Shown one piece after another: positions 19,603 through 28,255 of a stretch of 64,000 nt of DNA. This DNA is from Mangrovihabitans endophyticus. Lineage in GTDB: Bacteria; Actinomycetota; Actinomycetes; Mycobacteriales; Micromonosporaceae. A program made the position numbers and the translations under genes. The notes beneath the pieces are model-generated. The model made no database searches. It was given only the letters and a program-made list of their open reading frames with translations, and was not told where the DNA came from. The stretch's first letter is position 1, and every line of letters begins with the position of its first letter. The stretch spans positions 1 to 64,000 of the forward strand of contig NZ_BMMX01000027.1 of assembly GCF_014646155.1 (NCBI RefSeq), in the 5' to 3' direction.

Positions 19603-20047
19603 GCCTCTCCCGTTCTGTGTCCGCATTGACCGGGTAGACGTACGGTATTCAGTCGTTACCCCGCGCGGTCAGTCAAGAGGTTTCTTGCAGGTTGCGCAAC
19701 GGTTTCCAGGATTCTTCCCGATAACGATTGGGAGCGCGTCCAGTAAGCAAACCTCACTGTTTGTCCTGCTTCTTGGTGGTGCGTCGTTCACCTCGGATAA
19801 CGCTACGAGAATCCGGTACCGCCGGGCGTACGAATCACCCGGTACGCCGTGAAAACGCACGTCAACCGCGGCCCTCGGAAAACGGCGATCTGGCCCGATA
19901 AGGCATCAACTACCGTCAAACCGCGCCGATGACGCCACTCGTCCTTTCCCGGCGATCGGGCGTGTACGCGTGTGCGGGCGGCGCGAGTGGGTAAGGCTGG
20001 ACGTCCGAGATCGGGTCGGCGCACGCGTGGGAGGACCGGAACAGGTG
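19603..20047. promoter_or_regulatory. divergent intergenic region, ABC receptor versus nuoA
   Basis: These 445 bases separate two divergent operons. The left part is AT-richer and carries a CebR-like site at 19729-19742. The right part becomes GC-rich and ends with GGGAGG before nuoA. No gene, RNA or terminator is recognised. Confidence 0.5.
19729..19742. promoter_or_regulatory. CebR-like operator, imperfect
   Basis: TGGGAGCGCGTCCA matches 12 of 14 positions of TGGGAGCGCTCCCA, the CebR/CelR operator that controls cello-oligosaccharide genes in actinomycetes. It lies 127 bases before the start of the receptor gene. The perfect form of the site occurs at 30133-30146 in this window. Confidence 0.45.
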
Positions 20048-20386
20048 GTGAACGTCCTGGCCATGGCCGCCGTCGCCGCGGCCGCCGTGGCGTTGCTGTA
20101 CCTGGTCCATCGCTACACGGCCGTGGCCGCCGCACCGCTGCGCGCCGGGCCGTTCCTGTCCGGGCACCGGCCCGCCCAGCACGCGGTGTCCCGTTTCCAC
20201 GTGCGCTGGTACGTGCTGACCCTGCTCTTCCTGGCGTTCGACGTGGAGATGCTGTTCATGTACCCGTGGGCGCTCGTGGTGGCGCGCGTCGGGACGTCCT
20301 CGGTGGTGGAGATGTTCGGGTTCCTGGGCGTGCTGATGGCCGGCGTGGTCTACGCGTGGCGGGAGGGCGCGCTGCGATGGTCCTGA
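20048..20386 (+). CDS. nuoA: NADH-quinone oxidoreductase subunit A-like protein
   Basis: The 112-aa protein has three transmembrane helices. The signature HVRWYVLTLLFLAFDVEMLFMYPWAL contains the conserved FDxExxFxxPWA of NuoA. GTG 20048 is used; GTG 20045 and in-frame codons upstream are alternatives, with GGGAGG about 13 bases ahead. It opens an eight-gene operon of complex I membrane-arm subunits and overlaps the next gene by 10 bases. Confidence 0.88.
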   Translation: MNVLAMAAVAAAAVALLYLVHRYTAVAAAPLRAGPFLSGHRPAQHAVSRFHVRWYVLTLLFLAFDVEMLFMYPWALVVARVGTSSVVEMFGFLGVLMAGVVYAWREGALRWS

Positions 20387-21585
20387 GCAACCGTCTGGCC
20401 GGATGGGCCGCCCGCCGCCCGCACGCCCTGCTCGTCGAGGTCCCGGGCGCCACCGCCGTGCGGTGGGTCGCGGAGGCGGAGCTGGCCCGCGCGGGCGCCG
20501 TCGCCGCGGACTCGGCCGCGGACGCGGACCTGCTGGTGGTGGCCGGGGCGCCCGGCGCGGAGCTGACCGCGGTGGTGGACGAGGTGTGGGCGCAGATGCC
20601 GGGGCCGCGGGCCCGGATCTGGATCGCCGAGCCGGGCGCGGCGGCCGGGGCGGTGGCACAAGCGCTCGCGTCGCTGATCGGTCCCGGCCAGGCGGCGGAC
20701 GCCGGGCGGCGCCGCGACGCCTGGGCGGCCGGACCCGCCACGCCGGACGGCGGCGGCAGTGCCGAGGACGGTGACGAGGGGGATGGCATGCAGATGCCCG
20801 GCGGCCTGATGATGGCCGACCGCGCCCCGGACCGCGACGGTCTGCAACTGGACGTGCTGTCCGTGCCGCTCGGGCCGGTGCTCGCCGACTGGCCGGCCGG
20901 GCTGGTGGTGGACGTGCAGGTGCAGGGCGACGTGGTGCAGCGGGCACAGTGGCGGCTGCTCGGCCCGGCCCAGCCGTCCGGCCCGGCCTCCGACGGGGCG
21001 GATGCCGATCCCGGCCGTGGCCCCGGCGGGCGTGCCGCGTCCCGGCTGGGCGCGCTGGCCCGCCTGCTCGGCGTCGCCGGCTGGCCGGCCGCCGCGGTGC
21101 AGGCCCGCCGCCTGCGCGACGCCGCGTGGTCCGGAGCGCCCGCCGCGCCGGTGCGCACCGGTCTGCGCCGCCTCGACCGGCGGCTGCGCCGGTCGAGGGC
21201 GCTGCGCTGGTCGACCGACGGACTGGGCGTGCTGACCCCGGACGAGGCGCGCAGCCAGGGCTTCCCGCGGTGGGACGCGGCCGGTGCGGACACCGCGCGT
21301 ACGGGCCACGACGCCACCGCCCGCTGGCGGGGATGGCTCACCGAAGCCGACGCGCTACTCGCCGGCGAAGGCGCCGGGCGCGGCGCCGCGGAGGGAGACG
21401 GAGCCGGGCACGACGCGGGGCGCGAGGACGACGCGTCGGTCGCCCGGGCGCGCCTGGACGCCGCCGTACGCCTGATGGCCGGCCTCGACCTGGCCGCCGC
21501 GCGCGTGGTGATGGCCAGCCTCGATCCGCACTGCGGCGCTCTGGCCGGTGCGGCACGGCGACCGGAAGGGACGACCAGCGCATGA
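20377..21585 (+). CDS. cysteine-poor NuoB/NuoD-like fusion protein of a reduced complex I
   Basis: The 402-aa protein sits where nuoB-nuoC-nuoD normally lie. Residues about 15-90 read like NuoB (ADLLVVAGAP...DEVWAQMPGPRARIWIAEPG against the usual LVVxGTxT...YxQMPxPKWVIxMG), but the Fe-S cysteines are gone. Residues about 137-190 (LQLDVLSVPLGPVL...VQGDVVQRAQ) resemble the NuoD/hydrogenase large-subunit N-terminus, and about 255-300 (GLRRLDRRLRRSRALRWSTDGLGVLTPDEARSQG) resembles the NuoD C-terminal half. The only Cys is near the C-terminus. It probably docks on the membrane arm as a structural remnant without redox chemistry. These similarities are read by eye and need a profile search. Confidence 0.6.
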   Translation: MVLSNRLAGWAARRPHALLVEVPGATAVRWVAEAELARAGAVAADSAADADLLVVAGAPGAELTAVVDEVWAQMPGPRARIWIAEPGAAAGAVAQALASLIGPGQAADAGRRRDAWAAGPATPDGGGSAEDGDEGDGMQMPGGLMMADRAPDRDGLQLDVLSVPLGPVLADWPAGLVVDVQVQGDVVQRAQWRLLGPAQPSGPASDGADADPGRGPGGRAASRLGALARLLGVAGWPAAAVQARRLRDAAWSGAPAAPVRTGLRRLDRRLRRSRALRWSTDGLGVLTPDEARSQGFPRWDAAGADTARTGHDATARWRGWLTEADALLAGEGAGRGAAEGDGAGHDAGREDDASVARARLDAAVRLMAGLDLAAARVVMASLDPHCGALAGAARRPEGTTSA

Positions 21586-22511
21586 CCGCCGCCCCGGTCT
21601 GGTCGGTGCTGCCCGCGGCGGCGCTCGTCCTCGCGTACGCGAGTGGGGCGGCCGTGCTGGACGGCCTGCTCGACCCGGCGGACCGCGACCGCGGCGCCGG
21701 CGTCCGCGCCGGTCGGCCGTTGTGGGAGACCGCGCGGCTGCTGCGGCAGCGGCGCCGCAGCACGGTCACGCCGGACGCGCTGCTGTGGCGTGCCGGCGCC
21801 GCGGGCCCGCTGGTCGTCGCGCTGCTGATGGCCGTGGTGGTGCCGATGGGTGGCCGGGCGGTGGCCGACCCGGTGGTCGGCGTGGTCTGGTTCAACGCCC
21901 TGGACGTGGCGCTGTGGCTGCTCGTGTGGTCGGCCGGGTGGGGTGCCAACGGCGTCTACGCCCTGGTGGGCGGCTATCGCTATCTGGCGCAGGCGCTGGC
22001 GTACGAGCTGCCGCTGATGTTCGCCCTGACCGGCCCGGCGGTGGCCGCGGGGAGCCTGCGGATGTCCGAGGTGGTGGCCGCGCAGCACGGCCTGTGGTTC
22101 GTGGTCTGGATGCCGGTGGCGTTCGGCGTGTTCCTCGGCGCGGTGGCCGGGTTCAGCCTGTGGGGCCCGTTCGGATACCCGGCCGGCCGGGACGTGGCCG
22201 GCGGCGTGCTGGCCGAACCGTCCGGTGTGGACCGCCTGGTGCTGCTCGCCGGCCGGTACGCGCTGCTCGCCGCGGGCGCCGCGATGGCGAGCGCGCTGTT
22301 CCTCGGCGGGCCGGCCGGGCCGGTGCTGCCGGGTTGGTTGTGGAGCGCGCTGAAGACCGCGCTGGTGCTGGCCGCGCTGGTGGCCGTGCGGCGCCGGATG
22401 CCGGTGTTGCGGGCCGACCGGGTGATGCGCCTGGCCTGGCTGGTGGTGCTGCCGCTGACGCTGGCGCAACTGCTGGTGGTCGCGGTGATCGCGGTGGTGG
22501 TCGGCGGATGA
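21582..22511 (+). CDS. nuoH: NADH-quinone oxidoreductase subunit H-like protein
   Basis: The 309-aa polytopic protein matches NuoH in WGANGVYALVGGYRYLAQALAYELPLMFALTGP and in PAGPVLPGWLWSALKTALVL. The usual GRxGPNRVG loop and the acidic PFDxPEAExEL segment are not conserved: here they read RAGRPLWETARLLRQRR and GPFGYPAGRDVAGGV. Since those parts line the quinone channel in complex I, quinone reduction is doubtful. The ATG overlaps the stop of the preceding gene. Confidence 0.85.
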   Translation: MTAAPVWSVLPAAALVLAYASGAAVLDGLLDPADRDRGAGVRAGRPLWETARLLRQRRRSTVTPDALLWRAGAAGPLVVALLMAVVVPMGGRAVADPVVGVVWFNALDVALWLLVWSAGWGANGVYALVGGYRYLAQALAYELPLMFALTGPAVAAGSLRMSEVVAAQHGLWFVVWMPVAFGVFLGAVAGFSLWGPFGYPAGRDVAGGVLAEPSGVDRLVLLAGRYALLAAGAAMASALFLGGPAGPVLPGWLWSALKTALVLAALVAVRRRMPVLRADRVMRLAWLVVLPLTLAQLLVVAVIAVVVGG

Positions 22512-22538
22512 GAGACGCGCCTGGTAAAGGGGGATGAC

Positions 22539-23069
22539 ATGCGTGTGACGGCGTTCGTGCTGCTGGCGCTGCTCGCAGTGGCCGGCGGGGTGGCGGTGTT
22601 CGTGGTCAACTCGATGGCCCGCGCGACCATCGCCCTGGCAGTGTCGTTCGTGGCCGCCGGGGCGGCGATCCTGCTGGTGGACGCGGCCTATCTGGGTGTC
22701 ATCACGATCCTCATGATGCTGATGGAGATGGGGATCATGGCCATCTTCATGATCATGTTCATGATGAATCCGGGCGGCCTGATGCCCATGTCGATGATGC
22801 ACAACAAGCGCGGCGCGCTTGTCGTGTCGATCGTGGTCTTCCTGCTGCTGGCCGGGGGCGCGCTGGGGACGCCGTGGCCGCAGCGCCGGGGCACGCCGCC
22901 CAGCGACCCGACGCTCGCGCTGGGCGAGGCGATCATGGGCGGGAAGATGCTGGTGATGATGACCGTGTCGGCGGTGCTGTTCGCGACGATCGTGTCCGCG
23001 ATGGTGCTGGCCACCGGCCGCGGCCGGTACGACGGGGAGCCGTCGGCACGCCCGGCCGATGACGCGTGA
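22539..23069 (+). CDS. nuoJ: NADH-quinone oxidoreductase subunit J-like protein
   Basis: The 176-aa membrane protein has five hydrophobic segments in the NuoJ pattern: FVVNSMARATIALAVSFVAAGAAILLVDAAYLGVITILM. The third helix is unusually Met-rich (MMLMEMGIMAIFMIMFMM). AAAGGGGGATGAC precedes ATG 22539. The C-terminus overlaps nuoK by four bases. It is a membrane-arm subunit. Confidence 0.85.
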   Translation: MRVTAFVLLALLAVAGGVAVFVVNSMARATIALAVSFVAAGAAILLVDAAYLGVITILMMLMEMGIMAIFMIMFMMNPGGLMPMSMMHNKRGALVVSIVVFLLLAGGALGTPWPQRRGTPPSDPTLALGEAIMGGKMLVMMTVSAVLFATIVSAMVLATGRGRYDGEPSARPADDA

Positions 23070-23371
23070 CCCTGCAGATGTTTCTGGTGCTGGCCGCCGC
23101 GTTGTTCGCCACCGGACTGTTCGGCGCGCTCAGTCAGCAGTCCGTGGTGATGGTCATGATGGGCCTGGAGCTGATGATCAACGCGCTGGTGGTCGCGGGG
23201 GCCGCCTTCTGGTACTTCCTGGCGCCCGCGCGGCCGGACGGGCAGGTGTTCGTGCTCGTGGTGCTCGCCGCGATGACCGTCGAGATGGCCCTCGGCTTCG
23301 CCGTGGCCACGCTGCTCATGCGGGCCCGCGACGCGGACATGACCGACATGGCGGGGGATCTGCGCGGATGA
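23066..23371 (+). CDS. nuoK: NADH-quinone oxidoreductase subunit K-like protein
   Basis: The 101-aa MrpC/NuoK homologue has three helices. Both proton-path glutamates are kept, in VMVMMGLELMINALVV and LAAMTVEMALGFAVA. GTG 23066 overlaps the nuoJ stop (GTGA). Retention of these residues, while the redox arm is missing, argues that ion movement is still under selection. Confidence 0.9.
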   Translation: MTLQMFLVLAAALFATGLFGALSQQSVVMVMMGLELMINALVVAGAAFWYFLAPARPDGQVFVLVVLAAMTVEMALGFAVATLLMRARDADMTDMAGDLRG

Positions 23372-25215
23372 CCGCGGTGTTGTGGGCGATGATCGCCGTA
23401 CCGGCCGTCGCCGGGGCCGCGCTGGCGCTCGCCGGGCGTCGCGCCGAGCGAGCCGCGCCCGCCGTCGCGGTCGGCGTCGCCGTGGCCGTGCTCGCCATGA
23501 CCGGCACGGTCGCGGCGGGCCGCCCGACGGTCACCGTGCCGTGGGTCGCGGGCGGCGGATTCGGCCTGGCCGTCGACGGACTCGCCGCGGCGGTCGGCAT
23601 CGCGGTGGCCGCCGTCTCGCTGCTGGTGCTGGTCTTCGCCGCGGCGGACGTCACCGCGGGCCGGAACCGGTTCTTCGGCCTGATGCTGCTGTTCATCGCC
23701 GCGGTGCTGCTCACCGTCGCGGCCGCCACGCTGCCCGCGCTGCTGCTCGGCTGGGAGATCATGGGTGCCACCTCGTACGCGCTGATCGCCTTCCGCTGGC
23801 GCTGCGACGCCGCGGTCGCCGCGGGCACCACCGCCTTCCTCACCACCCGCACCGGCGACCTGGGCCTCTATCTCGCCGCCGGCGCCGCGCTGGCGTCCGC
23901 GCCGGGGATGTCCCTGGACGGGCTCGCGTCGTTGCCCGCGCCGTGGCGGCACGTGGCCGCGGCCGGGGTACTGGCCGCCGCCCTGGGCAAGGCGGCCCAG
24001 CTACCGTTCTCGTTCTGGTTGTCCCGGGCCATGCTGGGCCCCAGCCCGGTGAGCGCGCTGCTGCACTCCGCGGCGATGGTGGCGATGGGCGGCTACCTGC
24101 TGCTGCGGCTGCATCCGTTGCTCGCCGCGGCCGGCTGGGCCGCCCCGGCCGCGGCCTGGGCGGGCGCGGCGACCGCGCTGCTGCTCGGTGTGGTGGCGCT
24201 CGGCCAGTCCGATCTCAAGCAGACGCTCGCCGCGTCCACCGCGGCGCAACTGGGCTTCGTGGTGGTGGGCGCGGCGACCGGCGCGGTGGCCGGCGGCGCG
24301 GCGCATCTCATCGGCCACGCCGCCACCAAGGCGCTGCTGTTCCTGGCGGCCGGTGCCTGGCTGAGCGCGCTGGGCACCCGGAAACTGGCCGCCCTGCGCG
24401 GGGCCGGCCGCCGGGACCGGACCGTCGGCGCCGCGGTGGCGGTCGGCGCGGCGGCGCTGGGCGGGGTCCCGCCGCTGGCGTTGTGGGCGACCAAGGACGA
24501 GGTGCTGTCGGCGGCCCGGGACATGTCCGTCCCGCTGTACGCGGTCTGCCTGGTCGCGGCGGTGCTGGCGAGCGCGTACGCGGGGAAGGTGCTCGGCGTG
24601 GTGCTGCGCCCGCTGCCGGCCGCCCCGGAGTCCGGGTACGACACCGAGCAGCCCGGCACCCGCCGGGTCGGCGTGCTGCGGCGCGTGCCGCTGGTGGTGC
24701 TGGCCGCCGGCGCGGCGGTGCTGGAGATCCTGGCGTTGCCGCCGGTCGGCGACGCGTTCCGGACGCTGCTGGGGGCGGACGGCGAGCCGCGGCCGATCGT
24801 CGCCGCGGAGGTGCTCGCGGGCGTGCTCGCGGTCGCCGTCTTCGCGGTCACCGCGGTCGCCGCGCCGCGGATCGGCGCGCCCACGTGGACCCGCTCCTGG
24901 CTGGGCCTGGAAGCGGCGATGCACGCCGGTCTGGTGCGCCCGGTGCTCGCCCTGGCACGGACGCTTGCCCGGTTCGACGACCGGGTGCTGGACCGCGCGG
25001 TGGAGGGGACCGCCCACGCCGCCGTTCGCGCCGCGCATGCCGCCGCGCGCTTCGACGACGCGGGCGTCGACGGCGTCGTCGCCCGCGTCGCGGCCGGATG
25101 CCGCCGGCTGGGTGACCTCGCCCGCCGCCCGCAGACCGGCCAGGTGCACCAGTACTACGCCCAGGCGATCGTCCTGCTGGTCGCCGCCGTGCTCGTCCTG
25201 ATCGTGGTGAGGTGA
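23368..25215 (+). CDS. nuoL: NADH-quinone oxidoreductase subunit L-like antiporter subunit
   Basis: The 615-aa protein is of the NuoL/MrpA family with 14 or more helices. The proton-path residues are present: Glu in LLLGWEIMGATSYALIAFRWR, Lys in AALGKAAQLPFSFWLSRAMLGPSPVSALLHSAAMV and Lys in ALWATKDEVLS. The C-terminus has a lateral-helix-like amphipathic stretch followed by a final anchor (YYAQAIVLLVAAVLVLIVV). ATG 23368 overlaps the nuoK stop. Codon pattern matches its neighbours. Confidence 0.92.
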   Translation: MTAVLWAMIAVPAVAGAALALAGRRAERAAPAVAVGVAVAVLAMTGTVAAGRPTVTVPWVAGGGFGLAVDGLAAAVGIAVAAVSLLVLVFAAADVTAGRNRFFGLMLLFIAAVLLTVAAATLPALLLGWEIMGATSYALIAFRWRCDAAVAAGTTAFLTTRTGDLGLYLAAGAALASAPGMSLDGLASLPAPWRHVAAAGVLAAALGKAAQLPFSFWLSRAMLGPSPVSALLHSAAMVAMGGYLLLRLHPLLAAAGWAAPAAAWAGAATALLLGVVALGQSDLKQTLAASTAAQLGFVVVGAATGAVAGGAAHLIGHAATKALLFLAAGAWLSALGTRKLAALRGAGRRDRTVGAAVAVGAAALGGVPPLALWATKDEVLSAARDMSVPLYAVCLVAAVLASAYAGKVLGVVLRPLPAAPESGYDTEQPGTRRVGVLRRVPLVVLAAGAAVLEILALPPVGDAFRTLLGADGEPRPIVAAEVLAGVLAVAVFAVTAVAAPRIGAPTWTRSWLGLEAAMHAGLVRPVLALARTLARFDDRVLDRAVEGTAHAAVRAAHAAARFDDAGVDGVVARVAAGCRRLGDLARRPQTGQVHQYYAQAIVLLVAAVLVLIVVR

Positions 25216-25217
25216 GA

Positions 25218-26738
25218 ATGCTTCCCCTGCTCGTGTTCGTCCCGGCGCTGGCGGCGGTGGGGTTGCTGGCCGCCCGCGGTCTGCGCGACCGCGCCGTGCG
25301 GTGGATCTGGACGGCGGTGTCGGTGGCCGAGGCAGGCGGCGCGGCGGCGATGTGGGCGGCACGCCCAGCTTCCGGTTTCGGATACGAAGTGGACGTGCCG
25401 TGGATCCCCGGCCTCGGCTCGCGGTTCCATCTGGGCCTGGACGGGCTGTCCCTGCCGCTCGTCGCGATGACCACCGTGGTGTTCGCCGCGAGTGCCGTCT
25501 ACAGCCTGCGGCACGGCGACCGCCCGCGCCGGCTGGCCGCCCTGTTCCTCGCGCTGGAAACCACCTGCCTGGGCCTGTTCAGCGCGCTGGACCTGATCGT
25601 CTTCTTCGTCTTCTTCGACCTGTCCATCGTCGGCATGTACGCCGTGGTGGCCGGCTGGGGGCACGGCGCGCAGGCCGCGCGGTCCGCGTTGAAGTTCTTC
25701 CTGTACACCTTCGTCGGCTCGCTGGCGCTGCTGGTGGGCTTCATCGGCCTGTACCTGTCGTCGGCCCCGCGCACCTTCGACATGGTGGCGCTGACCGCCC
25801 AGGCGCCGCTGTCCGGCCGCGGCGTCGCGGGCGGCCTGGTGCTGCTCGCGGTGACGATCGGCCTGGCGGTGAAGACGCCCACCGTCCCGTTCCACACGTG
25901 GCTGCCGCCCGCGCACACCGACGCGCCCGCGGCCGGTTCCGCGGTGCTCGCCGGGGTGCTGCTGAAGATGGGCACGTACGGCTTCGTCCGGATCGCCATG
26001 CCGATGCTGCCGGAGGCGTGGCGCCGGTACGCCATGGTGGCCGTCGTGGTCGGCGTGCTGAGCGCGCTGTACGGCGCCCTGGTCGCCCTGGCGCAGACCA
26101 GTTTCAAGCGGATGGTCGCCTACACGTCGGTCAACCACATGGGATACGTGCTGCTCGCCCTGGGCGCCGCCGGGATGGTCGGCGGCTCGGACTCCCAGGC
26201 TCGATCGGTGGCGGTGACCGGCGCGATGACCCAGATGGTCAGCCACGGCCTGATCACCGCCGCGCTGTTCCTTCTCGCCGGGGTGCTGTACGACCGGGGT
26301 GGCACCTACCGGATGGCGGACTGGTCCGGCCTGGCCGGCGACGCCCCGCGCTTCGCCACGGCCACCGCCCTGGCCGCGTTCGCCTCGCTGGGCATCCCCG
26401 GGTTCAGCGGGTTCATCGCCGAGTTCCAGATCTTCACCGGCAGCTTCGGGTCCACGCCGATCGGGGCCGGGCTGGCCCTGCTGGGCATCCTGCTGACCGC
26501 GGGGGTGTTCCTGTCCGCGTTGCACCGGATCCTGCTCGGCCCGTCCCGCGGTGCGCTGGCCACCGCCGGCGCTTCCGGGCACGGCGATCTGCGGCGGCCC
26601 GGCGACCTGAACGGCCCGGAGACCGCCGCGGTCGCCGCGCTGCTCGTGCTGTCCCTGCTGATCGGCCTCTTTCCGGGACCGCTGCTGGACGTGATCGAGC
26701 CGGCCTCGCGCGGCGTCGCCGCGCTGGTGGCGCGGTGA
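25218..26738 (+). CDS. nuoM: NADH-quinone oxidoreductase subunit M-like antiporter subunit
   Basis: The 506-aa protein is of the NuoM/MrpD family. Conserved parts are LAVKTPTVPFHTWLPPAHTDAPAAGSAVLAGVLLKMGTYGFVRI and SFKRMVAYTSVNHMGYVLL. At the glutamate of the first proton half-channel it has Asp (VFFVFFDLSIVGMY instead of FFExxLIPMY). ATG 25218 has GAGG five bases ahead; GTG 25212, overlapping the nuoL stop, is the alternative. Confidence 0.92.
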   Translation: MLPLLVFVPALAAVGLLAARGLRDRAVRWIWTAVSVAEAGGAAAMWAARPASGFGYEVDVPWIPGLGSRFHLGLDGLSLPLVAMTTVVFAASAVYSLRHGDRPRRLAALFLALETTCLGLFSALDLIVFFVFFDLSIVGMYAVVAGWGHGAQAARSALKFFLYTFVGSLALLVGFIGLYLSSAPRTFDMVALTAQAPLSGRGVAGGLVLLAVTIGLAVKTPTVPFHTWLPPAHTDAPAAGSAVLAGVLLKMGTYGFVRIAMPMLPEAWRRYAMVAVVVGVLSALYGALVALAQTSFKRMVAYTSVNHMGYVLLALGAAGMVGGSDSQARSVAVTGAMTQMVSHGLITAALFLLAGVLYDRGGTYRMADWSGLAGDAPRFATATALAAFASLGIPGFSGFIAEFQIFTGSFGSTPIGAGLALLGILLTAGVFLSALHRILLGPSRGALATAGASGHGDLRRPGDLNGPETAAVAALLVLSLLIGLFPGPLLDVIEPASRGVAALVAR

Positions 26739-28132
26739 ACGAGAAGCCGCTCGCGCTGCTGCCCGAGCTGATCCTGCTGCTCGGCGCGGTCGCCACCCTG
26801 CTGTCCGGGTCCTTCCTGCCGCGTCGCAGGCAGGGCGTCGCCGGGCTGGTCGCCGCGCTCGCGCTGGCCGGCTCGGCGGCCGTCGCGCTCGCCGGGCGGT
26901 CCGACCAGACCGTGTACGGCCACTCCTTCGCGATCGACGTGGCGACGTCGGCGATCCGCGTGCTGGCACCCACCGCGACGCTGCTGGTGCTGCTGCTGGC
27001 CACCCCGCGGATCGCCGGGAACCGGCGGCAGACCGAGTTCTACGTCCTGGCGCTGCTCGCCACCCTCGGCGCCCAGATGCTGGCCGGCTCGTCGGATCTC
27101 CTCGTGCTCGCCGTGGGCTACCTGCTCGCCACGGTCCCGCTGTACGGCCTGGCCGGCTGGGGCCGCGACGCCGGAGCCGCCGAGGCCGCGCTCAAGCTCT
27201 ACCTGTTCGGCGCGCTGGCCGGGGTGGTGATGCTCGGCGGGGTGGGCCTGCTCTACGCGTCCGCCGGGGGCACCCGCTACGACGAGCTGGCGTCCGGGCT
27301 GCCCGCCGCGCCGCGCGGCCTGGTGGTCGTCGGCGTGGTGGGGGTGCTGACCGGCCTGCTGTTCAAGGCGGGCGCGGCGCCACTGCACTTCTGGGTGCCG
27401 GACACCGTGCACGGCGCCACGGCCGGGGCCGGCGCGGTGCTCACCACGGTGCCCAAGGTGGGTGCGCTGGTCGCGGCGTACCGACTGGTCACGGTGATCC
27501 CGGCGGACGACGGCTGGCCGGTGTTCGTCGCGGCGGTCGCCGCGGTCACCATGACGCTGGGCAACCTGGCGGCGCTGGCGCAGACCGTGCCGCAGCGCCT
27601 GCTGGCGTACTCGACCATCAGCCAGGTGGGCTACCTGCTCATGGCGGTCGCGGTGGCCGGCCACCGCGACGCGCTGCCCGCGCTGCTGGTCTACCTGGCG
27701 GCGTACGCGCTGGCCAACGTCGGCGCGTTCGCGGTCGTCGCGGCGACCCCCGGCCGTCGCCGGCTGTCCGACTATCGCGGGCTGGCCCGGCGGCGCCCGG
27801 CGGTGGCCGCAGCCCTGGTGGTGTGCCTGCTCGGCCTGGTGGGCACCCCACCGACGGCGGTGTTCCTCGGCAAGCTGACGGTGTTCGAGGCGGCCTGGGA
27901 CGGCGGCTGGGGCTGGCTGGTGGTGCTCGCCGCGGTGAACACGGTCGTCAGCCTCGCCTACTACCTGCGCTGGCTGGTCCCGGTCTTCGCCGCCTCCCCG
28001 GACCCTTCCCCGGCGGGGTCCGCCGGCCGGTCGGCCGAGCTGGCGGCGGTCGTCGCCGCCGCCGCGGTGCTGCTGGCCGGCCTCGCCGGCGGCGCCCTGT
28101 ACGACGCGGTCGGCGGCACGCTGCTGCGCTGA
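26735..28132 (+). CDS. nuoN: NADH-quinone oxidoreductase subunit N-like antiporter subunit
   Basis: The 465-aa protein is of the NuoN family. Evidence is LLFKAGAAPLHFWVPDTVHGATAGAGAVLTTVPKVGALVA and RLLAYSTISQVGYLLMAV. The helix that normally carries the family Glu reads LAVGYLLATVPLYGLAGWG, so that residue appears lost. GTG 26735 overlaps the nuoM stop. It closes the operon; no nuoC, E, F, G or I gene is in the window. Confidence 0.9.
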   Translation: MNEKPLALLPELILLLGAVATLLSGSFLPRRRQGVAGLVAALALAGSAAVALAGRSDQTVYGHSFAIDVATSAIRVLAPTATLLVLLLATPRIAGNRRQTEFYVLALLATLGAQMLAGSSDLLVLAVGYLLATVPLYGLAGWGRDAGAAEAALKLYLFGALAGVVMLGGVGLLYASAGGTRYDELASGLPAAPRGLVVVGVVGVLTGLLFKAGAAPLHFWVPDTVHGATAGAGAVLTTVPKVGALVAAYRLVTVIPADDGWPVFVAAVAAVTMTLGNLAALAQTVPQRLLAYSTISQVGYLLMAVAVAGHRDALPALLVYLAAYALANVGAFAVVAATPGRRRLSDYRGLARRRPAVAAALVVCLLGLVGTPPTAVFLGKLTVFEAAWDGGWGWLVVLAAVNTVVSLAYYLRWLVPVFAASPDPSPAGSAGRSAELAAVVAAAAVLLAGLAGGALYDAVGGTLLR

Positions 28133-28255
28133 TCCCGCCGTGTGCGGCAGATGTGACAAATCTGCGCGCTCCCCGTGCGCCGTTTCAGGTGTCGCCGGCG
28201 GAAAAGCGGCAAAGGACAACTACCGGAGGTTGTGTGACGAGGAGGCGAGACGACG

